Position numbers and translations under genes: made by a program
NCBI RefSeq assembly: GCF_035046485.1
Contig: NC_085138.1
Location: 331,806,421 to 331,870,420 of the forward strand
Origin: Aedes albopictus
Taxonomy: Eukaryota; Arthropoda; Insecta; Diptera; Culicidae
Direction: 5' to 3'
DNA length: 64,000 nucleotides
Shown here: piece by piece, positions 23,265-34,546 of the stretch
Layout of the letters: each line of letters begins with the position of its first letter
Position numbering within the stretch: position 1 is the stretch's first letter
Notes under the pieces: model-generated
Seen by the model: the letters and a program-made list of their open reading frames with translations, nothing else
The model's database searches: none
Told to the model about the DNA's origin: nothing

Positions 23265-26200
23265 TCTTGTTGAAGAATATCTCAATCAAGCAATAGAGAA
23301 ATTTTCGATAGAATTTGTAATATAATCTCCGTAACAATTCTTTGAGAAAAATTTGAGCAAATACCTGGAGAAACCCCTGGAGGTCATTTCAAGAGTTCCT
23401 TGATGATTTTGTGGAAGAATCCATGAAACAATATCTGTAAGTTTTTTGAATATGAAGGAATTATAGAAGCAATTTATGGAGGAGTCCCCAGAAGGATTTT
23501 GGAGAAATCGCTGTTGGGATTTCTGAAGGTATTCAAGAAGAAATCACTTATAAAGTTATTCAAGTTAAAAAGTAATTTCTGAAGAGATTTTTTCAAGATT
23601 TTTTGAGATTTTCTGATGGCATTTCTCAAAGAAATTTTTGAAAAATCATTGAAAGATTTTCTAATTGAACAGTTGGAGATGCTACAGGAGAAATTTGTTT
23701 GCTTATTTTTGAAAAAAAAAAACTCTGGACAGATTCTGAAAACCTATCTTGAGAAATTTCTAAAGGAATCTATAAACTATACAAAGAGTATAAGGATTAG
23801 TTTATGAAGTAATTATGGAAGGTTTTTTGAAGAAAAAACAACATTTAGTTTTTTGGAGTAATTCTCAGAATGATCTCTCATTGGAATTTCCAGAGCAAAC
23901 TATGCAAAATATTCTGAGTATATTTAGCAACTTCTGGAAGAATTCCAAGTAGAATATCTGCAGGAATTCCTGGAGGAATTTCAAAGGCAATCGTATTCAT
24001 TTTTTCAGAGAACTCCAGCAGAATTTTACCAATTAGCGAATGAGTTTTTGGGATGCTTCTGGGAAACTTTCCGAAGAAATCTCTGGAGGGATTCTGGAAG
24101 AATGTATAGATGATTACCTGGCAAGTTACTGCAAAAGTTTTCGAAGGAATCAGGATTTTTTTAAACTTTATGTAATTTCTGGAGAAATCTCCTGGCAGAA
24201 AATCCACAGCAATACTGGAAGAAAATTTCAGAATGAATCCGTGGTACATTTTTTGATAGAATCCGTGACAGAATTCCCAAACGATTTTTGGGAGAAGGAA
24301 TCCCTGGATTGGTTTTAAAAAGGTTTTCTAGAAAACCTCTAGGGGAATATCTAAAGAAATCTATGAAGGATTATCTATAAGAATATCTAAAGAAATACAC
24401 GAATCAACACGTTGAGAAACCTCTGAAAGAATTCCTGAAACGACTTCTGGAAGAATGTTTGGTGAAACTACCGAAGGAAAAAGATGTCTAAGCCCTGCAG
24501 CAATGTTGAACACGAATCCTTGGAAGAATTTTTGGAAGAAACCGTAAAGGAATCCCGGATGATTTTTTGGAGAAATTAGTAAAGGAAACTTCCGTAAGAA
24601 TTTCTAAAGATAACCCTGGAATAATATTTAGAAAAAATCCCAGGCGAAAAATTTCATGGAATCCACGGATGAAGGGTTTTCTAATTGAACAGTCGGAGAT
24701 GTTTCAAACTTATGGCTTATTTTTGATGAAATCCATGGAAAACTTTCTGAAAGTATATATAAATATTTTTTAAAATAACACTTGTTTCATTTTCTAAGAG
24801 AATCCATAATAAATATTTACCAGATACTTTCCAAAATATTCTTTGATAAATTTCTGCTTGAATTTTCAGATGAATTTCTTAACAGTTCTTATTAATTTCT
24901 TAAGAAATTTATTCAAGAATTTAGGAATGTTTTAAGCAGTCCATGGAAAATACTCATTTTTTTGAGGAATATTGGGGGAAGTCCCTAGAAGTATATCTGA
25001 AGAAATACCTGGAGGATTTTCTAAAGAAATTTCAATATCTGAATTCCAGAAGGATTTTTTCTTGCAATCCAAGAAGGAATTTCTAATGGAATCAAAAATA
25101 TACATTTCCATAAAAAATCTTAGAATTATTAAAGGAGTATTGAGAAGATCCTCTGAAAAAATCCTGGAAAAATTGCCGAATAAATTTCTGTACGAGTGCA
25201 GAACTTTCTTAAAGAATTCCTTGTGTTATTTCTGGAGTATTTTTTTTTAATCCTGCAGACATTTTCAGCATGAATCCTTGGAAGAATTTTTGGAAGAATC
25301 TGTAAGAAGATTTCTTACAGTACTCCGAGTACTTCTCGGAAGCATGATTCAAGAAATATTTGGAATATGGCTTACCTATTTACCATAAAATTACCAGAAA
25401 GATTTCTAAAAACTTATCTGGAGAAGTTACTTGAAGAACCCCTGTACGAATTTCTAAGGAAATCCATGGACAACTTTTTAAAGTTATTTATGGTAGGTTT
25501 TCTGAAAAATAACCATTTATGGATGGACTTTTAAAAAAATTCCTACAAAAATTCACTGAAGAATTTCATTAGAAATCATCATAGAAATTTTAATAGATCC
25601 ATGCGAAATATTCTGAAAAAAAATTGTGAAGAATTTCGAGAAGAATCCCTAGTAGTACATTTGCCGAAGTCCCTGTAAAAATTCCAAATGAACGCCAGGA
25701 GGATATTTGTTTTAATCAGTTATGTACGTTCTCTGGAAGATTTTCTGGATACCTGGTGAATCCCATGAAAAATATTTCGAAGGAAACCCTTTGTGGAATT
25801 TCTTAAGCAGTGTTTTAAAAATTGACTGGCAAATTCCTGGAAAAATTTTCATAGAAATCTCGGCAGAATTTTCTGAAAAACCTTGTGAAATTTTTCTGCT
25901 GTAATATCTTAAGTATCATTGACGAAAATTTTAGATTGAATCCTTGGAAGACTTGCAGAAAGAATCCATAAAGGAATTTCCTAAGAACCTAAGAAATAAT
26001 TTCAAAAGGGATTTTTTGCAAAATTTCCCTTAAAATCTCTTGAAGAATTTCCAAAAAAATTTGTATAGGAATCTCTGAAGAAATTTTGAATAAACATCTA
26101 GAGGAATTTTAGAAATATTTTCGTATTTTTTTTTTATTCCTGAAGAAATTTTCAGCATGAGTCCTTCGAAGAAGCCGTGAAGGAATTCTGGAGAAAATTG

Positions 26201-27144
26201 GAAATTATTGGAAAAATTTCCAAAAGAATCCCTAAAAGTTATTTTTTGAATTATTTTTTTGAAAATAAAAACTTTCAAAATAATTTCTGAAATCTTTGCA
26301 ATACATTTTGAAAAATTTCCTGGTGAAAACATTTAAGAAATCAATGAAAGATTAACCGATAGTATACTTGTAGAAGTTCCAAGATTGATATGTAGGCTAA
26401 TATTAAAGAAATCCCGGCAAAATTTCTTAAAGTTGTCTTTTGAGAAATATCTGAAGGATTTTCAAATGAAATGCATGGACAAAATTCATTGGAAGATTCT
26501 CATAATAAATGGTTCTAGAAATTTCTAGAGGAATCTCCATAAGAACTTCTGCAAGGAAATATCTGAGGAATCTTTGAAGAAATCCACGGAAGAGTTTCTA
26601 AAGCAGTTCACGCAGTTTTTTTTGAGAAATTTTTGAAGGACTCTCCGAAGGATTTTCCAATGGAATTACTGTAAACATTTCTGAATAAATACCTAGAGGA
26701 GCGTTTTGAAGAACTGCTGGAAGAATTTCTGAAATAATACTTGGAGTAATTTCTAAAGCAATTCATGGTCAAATGTGTGAAGTGTTCTAACTAGAAGAAT
26801 TCTTCATGGAATTTCTGGAAGAATCCAAGATAAGGTTTATGAGCATTTTTGGGAGATTTTTCAAATAATACTCTGTAGAATCTTTGAGCCTTTGAAGAAC
26901 TTTCAATGAATAACGTTCAAGAAATCAAAGTACATGCAGTTATTTCGCTGAACAAATCCCTGGACAAATTTCTGACAGAATAAATTGAGTAATTTCTCAA
27001 GCAATACTAGTCAGATATTCTAAAAAAACTTTGTGAGATTTCTGGATTGAACTCTAATGAAATTCTAATAGAATCCATGACTTCACCATGGATTCTATTA
27101 GAAATTTCATTTGGAATTAAAGAAATCCCCGACGAAAATTTCAG
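23265..27144. repeat. Long decayed repeat block, GAATTC-related
   Basis: Nearly 3.9 kb of motifs such as GGAAGAATTTCTGAAG and GAATCCATGGA at irregular intervals of about 20 to 30 bases. All frames are short and made of these motifs. It resembles the old repeat at 1-1905. A perfect 17-bp-arm hairpin lies at 27064-27104 at the right edge. The block ends at a 5'-truncated SINE. Confidence 0.65.
27064..27104. repeat. Hairpin with 17-bp perfect arms
   Basis: TTCTAATAGAATCCATG (27064-27080) is exactly reversed and complemented at 27088-27104, with a 7-base loop. It sits at the edge of the decayed repeat. No further role is apparent. Confidence 0.85.
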
Positions 27145-27376
27145 ATTGTACTTGCCACACAATGTAAAAATTCATGCAATGGCAGGCAAAGAAAGCCCTT
27201 CAATTAATAACTGTGGAAGTGCTCTAGGAGCACTAAGTTGAAGTGAGGCAGACCAAGTTCCAATGCAAACGTCGAGCCATAAAGAAGAAGACGAATGCGA
27301 AGAAGGAGAAGGAGAAGAAGAGGAATAATAATAATAACAATAATAAGAATAAGAATGAGAATCAGAAGAAGAAGAA

Positions 27377-27407
<31 letters not shown>

Positions 27408-27460
27408 AAGAAGAAGAAGAAGAAGAAGAAGAAGAAGAAGAAGAAGAAGAAGAAGAATTG
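27145..27460 (+). mobile_element. 5'-truncated Feilai-like SINE with GAA tail
   Basis: From about 27148 the sequence follows the body of the SINE at 2430-2690, including TTCATGCAATGGCAGGCAAA and AACTGTGGAAGTGCTC, but the tRNA-like head is missing. The 3' end passes into AAGAAGGAG-type triplets and a pure GAA run of about 85 bases (27374-27457). Feilai SINEs are known for 3' triplet tandem repeats. The poly-lysine and poly-leucine frames here are artefacts of that tail. Confidence 0.82.
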
Positions 27461-27479
27461 ACATATGAAAAGTTTTGAG

Positions 27480-29150
27480 TTTTCCAAATTCATCTGTGGA
27501 AAATTTTTAAATTAAAGTCTTCGGGAATTTCCAAGAGTCCCTGGATGCGATCTAGAAAAAAAAATCCATGGAGAAATTTCGTATCTTTTGAGAAATTTAT
27601 GATTAATCCCTGAAAGAAGAGATAATTTTTATTATTAAAATAAAAACTCAAATACTAAAAAAACCAACACTCTGAAAACAAACGCCATCTCAGTTAAGCA
27701 GAGTCTAACTGGAAAGAACAAGATCCATCGCTTGTCATTGACTCCAACGCAAAGTAGATATGCAAATGATCAGAATTTAAATTTCAGAACTTCAACTTTC
27801 CAAATCTATACAACTCGTTCATTGCGAAGCAAGGAACCATGGCAAACTGCTTATTCATTTCAACACATCAAACCGAACCATCCAAACTTCCTCGGCACGC
27901 CACAACACCACTTCCAGCAACCCCGCGAAAACGTCAAAACCCGACGACCAACGCAACGGATGGATTCTCGAATTTCGGAAATCTCGTCGTGAGCGTAGTG
28001 TGGGCCGTGTGATCCTCCTCATCCTTTGAATGGCACATCGACCTGAAGGGATGACAGATGACTTGTATGCGAGCTTGATGACTTATTTCCAGATTACCCT
28101 TTACTTTCCATCAACCGGTCCACCGGCGACGACGACGACGACGACGACCGGTGGTGGATGTTGCCTCCTCATTTGCATAATTTCAATGATTAATCTCTCG
28201 AACGAGAAATTGAGCTTTTGTTTTCGGAGCATTCTAACGCGACTGGCAAATGCCGCCGCTCGCTCCGATTTAATTTGCAAAAGCAGATCAACGTGAGATC
28301 GTAAAAGATATTCAATTTCAAGGTTCTCAGCCATGATATGCGATGCGAAGTGCATCACGTTCCTATATGTTGACAAACGATAATGAAGGGGAGAAGGGAA
28401 ACTTCCAGCGGGATGGTACTTATCCCGGTGTCTTAAAATTTAATGCACTCCTTTTGGCGCGGTCGCTGTTAAACAACCTGCCAGAGTCTGTGCTGGCTGC
28501 ACACCACGCGAGGTAAGGTAACGACACAAATGTGAGACCCAAACAACTATGTGCAACGAAACTCTATTAAAATTCCTTACCTTTTATATCTCGCGTAGAA
28601 GATCTCCGGTTTTTCTCGGCTGCACTGCGCGAAACTCTCGCGAGTCTCGCCTCTCACTCTGCTCTGGGGTCTCCCGGCGCGTTTCCTCTCTATATCCCAG
28701 TGGCGTGGCGTGGTCTCTTCTCTTCACTGGCACTCGCGCGCGTTTCCTGCGGCTGTTGTTGTTCACTAAGTACGGCGCGGACGGGATGCTGCTAAGCTTG
28801 CATCATCCTCTGGCACTGACACTGACTGTACTGACAAAGCTCGGGATGCTGATTCTGATGTTGGTGGGGCTGATGCTGGTGCTCTTGGGATCGGTTCGCG
28901 GTGGTCGGGTTCAAGGTGTGCTTGTATTCCATTATGTTACAATTAGTCGTCACCTGAAAAAGGCAATACACAAACGCGCTAGTGAGAAACCGGAGCCAGT
29001 ATAGTGTGACGATGCGGCTGCTGCTGCAGCAGAAGGTTTGCGGGGAGAGTGGGGTAAAACGTGGCCCTCGAGTTCGCCTTATTCATTACTATCTGCCCAG
29101 TGCGAACACTGAATTGCATATTTCGTTTTTTAGCATGCGATTCTCATAAC
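27480..29150. other. Unique sequence with a CpG-rich patch
   Basis: No transposon ends were recognised. A CGA triplet run lies at about 28123-28149. The part at about 28590-28800 is the most CpG-rich stretch of the window (many CGCG, GGCGCG and CTCGCG motifs), which could be a promoter or non-coding first exon. A 151-codon frame at 28549-29004 overlaps it but has no domain and an unlikely residue mix, so I do not call a protein. Host regulatory sequence is possible; evidence is weak. Confidence 0.35.
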
Positions 29151-29153
29151 ATG

Positions 29154-29370
29154 TAGGGTATTGTACCATTTGGGTAGGTGTACCTATTTTGGGCACTTGC
29201 CGGTATAACTAAGTCAATTTCAAACCGATTGATTTGATTTTTTGTATAGAGTTAGGCACGTGCAGTATCTAACTCTAAACAAAAATTCAAATCAATCGGT
29301 TTGAAATAGACTTAGCTATAGCGGCAAGTGCCCAAAATAGGTACACCTGCCCAAATGGTACAAGGCCCTA
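29154..29370. mobile_element. Foldback MITE, near-perfect palindrome
   Basis: Two arms of about 100 bases face each other around a short loop near 29262. The outer ends are TAGGGTATTGTACCATTTGG and the complement of TAGGGCCTTGTACCATTTGG. A TA at each edge fits a TA target duplication. It has no coding capacity. Confidence 0.85.
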
Positions 29371-29503
29371 TTTTCAAAATTTTCCATGTTTCATTTATAA
29401 ACATCGCCGGAGCCCAGCAGTGAGAGCATTATTCAAATACGTCACGTCAAACGTGACATAAAAAGGTCTGTCTATATATCACGTGGGCCTGGAAGGAGTT
29501 TAA

Positions 29504-29592
29504 CCCTTATGTGGTCGACAGCGTACCCGGATACCCGGCGCCCATTTTTCACGGTTTAGAAAAAAGCAAAAAGTTAGTCGGACACATAACGG
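29504..29592. mobile_element. TTAA-flanked 89-bp MITE
   Basis: The ends CCCTTATGTGGTCGAC and the complement of CCGTTATGTGTCCGAC are inverted. TTAA lies on each side (29500-29503 and 29593-29596). TTAA targets and CC-starting ends fit piggyBac-type non-autonomous elements. Confidence 0.65.
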
Positions 29593-29596
29593 TTAA

Positions 29597-30747
29597 GAAA
29601 AAAAAACATGTGTAATAGTGTAATAGTCTATGCGACATCCTTTTACCTTTGATAGTGTCTTGAATTATTTTAAAGTTTATTTAATTCCTACATTTATAAC
29701 GAAATGTTTGCTAAAATATCAAAACTATTGACTAAATTCTTAGAATGGAATGCGACTTTCAAGACTTTTAGTAAAATCTGCAGTATATAATTCTGGAAAT
29801 ATTTATGAAAATTTAAAGATCTGTTGGAATTGTAGTTGTTAAAATTGGAACAAATTTAAAAATCCCTCATAGAACTTGATAAATACTGATAAGATGTTTA
29901 AAATTAAATAATTTAGTTTACTATAAAAGTAACTATAATTGTTTAACTTTTCAGCAGTTCCAGCCCAAAACAGGTAAAAATCTGTCATTTTATACCAATA
30001 CAGGAACACAGATACTTTGAATGAGATTTTGTTCAAGCGCTGGATTCTGCGAATCATTCCCTTTTGCGCCAACATATCATAATTTTTCCAACACCACATT
30101 CGAAAAAGGCGTATTCTTTCTAAAAAAAAAAAAGGTTCGAAAACGAATTGTTTGTTTGAAATGATATCATTGAATATGTTTCAGGATATTTGAAAAAAAA
30201 ATCGGAAAAAAATACACTGAGTTAAATATTCATCGTGGATCTATACTAGATGTTAATTTAATTTCTCAAAAATATTACCCGTCGGTTTTGTTATTTCATT
30301 TTTTTTTGTAAGCCTACTTCTAGCTTCAAAATCTGTCAAGTAACCTGGGATGGTCAAATTTTTCATACTATTTATTTTGCGTAAAATATATAGTTCTCAT
30401 CAACTTTCAAAATAAACAAAACCTTTTTTTAGTTTTATTTTTATACCTAAACAGATTCTACGTACACATTTTAATAAAAAAAAAACTACATATTGTTTCA
30501 TCTAAACATACTTAAGTTACAGCAGACTCAATAAATGTAAAAAAAGGATAGTCCTTATCAATTATTTGTCAAATTTGTTGAAAGCTTACACCGTTCGAAA
30601 TAAATTTTAAAAGATATATTTTTTTTTTTTTAATTTTTGATCTTTTTCATTTTTTTTTAATTTTAATAACATTGAACCGGAAAGAAAATATGTAAAGCTT
30701 ATTCTTGGCAAACTGTATGTTAAAACAACTTGGATTAAAAATAAAAA
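29597..30747. other. AT-rich sequence, nothing recognised
   Basis: Very AT-rich with many homopolymer runs. Frames are short and lack domains. No terminal repeats or tRNA-like boxes were found. Confidence 0.4.
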
Positions 30748-30844
30748 CCCAGATTAATCCACCTGGTGGTGATAGCGCCTTTCTCGTCGAATATATACTC
30801 ATGATTTTTACGTCGACATAAGCCGATCCTGAGAACACTTATAC

Positions 30845-31004
30845 CACAGACAAACAGACGTAACAGCTTGAACGATTTTCATGGAAATCCATCGCTCAGT
30901 CTACACTACCATCACCTGGTGGAAAAGATGCACGAATCACTGTGTTGTGCAATATCATCAACAGAAGGCGCTAGTGTGAAACGTCAAACGCGTGTTTGTC
31001 TGTG
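30845..31004. mobile_element. 160-bp MITE with 7-bp target duplication, in copy B
   Basis: The inverted ends are CACAGACAAACAGACG and the complement of CACAGACAAACACG. The 7-bp CTTATAC is repeated exactly at 30838-30844 and 31005-31011. Copy A reads straight through this position (TTTATACGC near 13501-13509), so the boundaries are well supported. A 7-bp target does not match a superfamily cleanly; an 8-bp hAT-type site with one end mutated is possible. Confidence 0.8.
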
Positions 31005-31576
31005 CTTATACGCTTAATACAATTCATGTAAAATTTGACCTCCTTATGAACCAAATTGTGCACAGTAATTTTAGACGCAAAAGAAGATTGGAAAAACTTT
31101 ATTCAGTGTTGATGCTTTATATTAACACCACAGGAATTTGAAATGAAGTGGTTTGATGAGATTACTTTGGTTACGATTTTATGCTTTTGTACATATATGA
31201 AGACTTTGACCAGTTCTTCACTTTTTATCTTACCCAACGTTTACCAGGCTATCAAAAAAGCCACCATTTGATTTATTGCTAACATTGGTTTTGTTCACTT
31301 TAATAATTCCACTATTTTAAGTGCCGCATGCTTGGGTTTGGTTCAATTTTACGTTTGACCATTTCCGGCGGACACCTGGAACCGATTCCATGGCACTACT
31401 GGTTGTCCCAAATATTGTATGGATATGGCTGTTTTCTTGTCAACTGGTTATCAGGCTGCCTGAAAAGCCGCGAATTGATGTGTTCTATGGGGAGCATCCA
31501 TTAAGTGCGTCACGCTCAAATTGGGAATTTTCGAAGCTCCCCCTCTCTTCTTTGTACGGGTTTTTCCTGTACTTAA

Positions 31577-31691
31577 CCCGGGAGCGGTCGCATCGTGTAT
31601 TGAGTACACGCACCATGAAAAAAGCTCACTTGTAGTACAAAGCGTGTACGTAGTGTCGCTGAGGGTGTCTGAAGACGCGACTGCTCGAGGG
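31577..31691. mobile_element. TTAA-flanked 115-bp MITE in copy B
   Basis: The ends CCCGGGAGCGGTCGC and the complement of CCCTCGAGCAGTCGC are inverted, with TTAA on both sides (31573-31576 and 31692-31695). Copy A has a single uninterrupted ATTTAATAC at the equivalent place. It fits a piggyBac-type MITE. Confidence 0.75.
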
Positions 31692-33230
31692 TTAAAATAG
31701 CTTGTCAACCCCCTCTCAGCTCAGCTTACAACCCCCTCTCCCCCTAGGATCGTGACGTACTTAAAGGATGGCCTCGTGTATGATTTTGGTTTACTTCTAT
31801 ATTTTACTATTTCCGGCGGGGCACTCGTTACCTGTTCTTCAACACTATCGGTTCTCCCAAATGTGCGTCTGAGACTTTTTGCTGACAAACTGTCAATTAG
31901 GTTATTGAAAAAGCCGCGATTTGGTGTGTCTCATGCATAGGTTCGGCTTACTTTTATATTTAACCACTTATGACGAGACACCCAAATTCGGTTCCCGGAC
32001 AGGTCTGCGACTATTTTTTTTGCTAACCGTTCAACAGGTTACCGAAAAAGTCGCTGTTTGATGTGTCGTATGCATGGGTTTGGTTTACTATTATATTTGG
32101 ACACTTCCGGTGGGACCTCCGGAACCGGTTCCGGAACACTACCGGTTCAGATATGGTCGTAGACTAGTTTCTTGCTAATCTTTCATTAGGTTATCAAAAA
32201 AGCCGCGCTCTGATGTGTCCTATGCAAGGGTTTGTTTCACTTTTATATACGGCGATTTCCGACGAGACACCCGGAACTAGTTCCGCAATACAACTGTTAG
32301 TCTCCAATGTGGTCTGAGCCTACTTCCTTAATAACTGGCCATCAGGGTATTGGAAAAGCCGTGATTTGATGTGTCGCATGCATGGGTTTGGTTCTCTTTT
32401 ATATTTGGTTACTTCCGTCGGGACCCCCCGAAACCGGTTCCGGAACATTACCGGTTCAGATATGGTCTGCTACTGTTTTCTTGCTAACCGTTCATCAGGT
32501 TATCGGAAATGCCGCTGTTTGATGTGTCGCATACATGGGTGTGGTTTTTCTTTTATATTTGGCCACTTCCGTCGGAACCCCCGGAACCGGTTCTGGAACA
32601 CTACCTGTTCATATATCGTCTGATACTGTTTTCCTGCTAACTGTTCATCAGGTTATCGGAAATGCCACTGTTTGATGTGTCGCATGCATGGGTTTGGTTT
32701 TTCTTTTATATTTGGCCACTTCCGTCGGGACCCCCCGGAACCGGTTCCGGAACACTACCGGTTCAGATATGGTCTGATACTGTTTTCCTGCTAACCGTTC
32801 ATCAGGTTATCGGAAATGCCGCTGTTTGATGTGTCGCATGCATGGGTTTGTTGCATTTTCATGGCAAACCCCTCCCAAGGGTACCGGTTCGGAACACCTA
32901 AATGGCCATAACTCCGGAACGGCTGGACCGATCCGAACCATTTTCAATAGGAAACAATAGGACTATATGCCGCGTCGAATGAACCATCGGTCATTAAAAT
33001 CGGTTGAGGTTTACTACCAAAAAGTGATGTGAGTTTTTTGTACACACACATACACACATACACACACACGCACACACACACATACACACATACATACACA
33101 CAGACATCACCTCAATTCGTCGAGCTGAGTTGATTGGTATATGTGACTCGTCCCTCCGGACCTTCTATCAAAAAGTCATTTTTGGAGTGAACATATAGCC
33201 TTTCCAGTACACTTAGTGTACGAGAAAGGC

Positions 33231-33902
33231 AAAAAATATAAATAAAATTCGAGAAAAAATAGTAAGTTGCATTCAACCACCATAGGCTGTAAAAAAGATG
33301 AGCAATAATTTAAAGTTCATAAATAAAATTTAACCCTCTTGGCATGAGGGTCATTTTTGACCCAAAGCATAGATGACACCAGCGAGCATTCCCAACGTGA
33401 TGCAAAAAGAAGGTAAAAAACACCCTAGGCCACTTGGAAAGCATTGAGGCAGCAGTCAACTTCCTACAGAAAAATAATAAAACATCGAAGGGTAAGGGTT
33501 TTGGAAGATTTCAATTGTATGACCAAGTGTATGACATCTAAAATGGATCTGCGATGAATATTACTTTCAATATATATTTTTCTAAAAATTCTTCAAATTT
33601 GCAGAAGCATCTTCGATGACATTATTTAAATAAAACAAACTATTTTCAAGTTATATTTTTTGAAGAATAATATTGGGTGTTTTTCATATACCTGAGGAAG
33701 GCTTCGAATATGGAATGTTTGAACTTGCTACTCAAATATAGTCAAATCAGCTACAGTTTCGCAAGGAATTAATACAATTGCTGCTTGGGACTGAGTTAGA
33801 CCTATAAGACTGCAGTGTATAAGACTGTGTGTATACGGTTGGTCAGTGGAGTCATCGGATCACTCCAAGTGACTCACTAAGGAATCAGTTCTTCAGATCA
33901 AA
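33231..33902. other. AT-rich sequence, little recognised
   Basis: No coding frame. A motif near 33334 (TTAACCCTCTTGGCATGAGG) resembles the end of a TTAA-type repeat, but no matching right end was found. Confidence 0.35.
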
Positions 33903-33913
33903 ACATTATTCTT

Positions 33914-34089
33914 TTTTTTATCTGTATTAACGAGATGTTTAGCCCTGGGCTAGTTCATCTCGGGACCCACGCTTTACTTCCCTTCCGAAAGAAGAACTCA
34001 CATTTTGTGAGTTTGTCGGGAGTGGGATTCGATCCCAGGTCCTCGGCGTGATAGGCATGCGCTTTAACCATCACACCAGGTCCGCTCCC
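33914..34089 (-). mobile_element. tRNA-derived SINE, 176 bp, first copy
   Basis: On the minus strand it begins GGGAGCGGACCTGGTG with a tRNA-like head (A box near TGTGATGGTTAAAG, B box GATCGAATCCCAC) and ends in an A-rich tail (about 33914-33920 on plus). An exact 11-bp target duplication, ACATTATTCTT, lies at 33903-33913 and 34090-34100. It differs in body from the Feilai-like copies. A second copy is at 39471-39650. It may belong to the Aedes Gecko family; I cannot confirm the name. Confidence 0.82.
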
Positions 34090-34342
34090 ACATTATTCTT
34101 AATTCAAATTTCAATATGGGAATACGTGTTATTAAAATACGTTGTCATAAGTGCATAAAAATCCTTTTCATTTTGTTATTGGGATAAGATTTCTCAAATA
34201 AATAAAAAACAGCCTGTATGAATCTTTGATAAAAAAGGTTTCAAAATTACTAGAAAAATCGTCCTTGTGATTTTTTTAAATTGTTTTGCGTCCTTTATGA
34301 CGCCCTTTCAGAAAAATATATCATTTTTATTCTGCATCTTAA

Positions 34343-34542
34343 GGACAAGGTATTTGGAGTACATTGCTCCCAAATTTCTAGAGCACCGTTTTTTAGAACC
34401 GTTGAAGGATTTGGATTAAAATGCATCACGCTGTTGACAACCACTGAACAATTAGCGTGATGCATTTTCATCCAAATCCGTTCAACGATTCAAAAAAACG
34501 GTGCTCTAGAAATTTTGAGCTATGTACAACAAATTCCTTGTC
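34343..34542. mobile_element. TTAA-flanked foldback MITE
   Basis: The arms of about 90 bases (GGACAAGG... and its complement) fold on each other around a loop near 34435-34455; CTAGAGCACCGTTTTTT is conserved in both arms. TTAA flanks each side (34339-34342 and 34543-34546). The ends begin GG rather than the CCC usual for piggyBac, so TTAA insertion is seen but the superfamily is open. Confidence 0.75.
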
Positions 34543-34546
34543 CTTA

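Larger units (their letters stand above)
30748..33230. mobile_element. Terminal-inverted-repeat element, copy B
   Basis: This is the second copy of the element at 13412-17664: left end CAGATTAATCCACC and GCCTTTCTCGTC (30777), right end CGAGAAAGGC (33221-33230). About five tandem units with a 153-154-bp period lie at about 32060-32840, followed by CACACATA repeats at 33041-33101. It is shorter than copy A because it lacks that copy's two insertions. It has its own nested insertions at 30845-31004 and 31577-31691, for which copy A shows the empty sites. Diverged frames in it are not genes. Confidence 0.75.

Noticed and set aside
22514..23337. Five frames of 237 to 260 codons over the 9-bp satellite
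   Set aside because: Each is a simple peptide repeat of one 9-mer read in a different frame; none has a non-repetitive domain.
27204..27464. Poly-leucine and poly-lysine frames
   Set aside because: They come from the GAA triplet tail of the truncated SINE.
28549..29004. 151-codon frame across the CpG-rich patch
   Set aside because: No domain or family pattern is recognisable, and the residue composition follows local base composition. Noted only as a possible regulatory or untranslated region.
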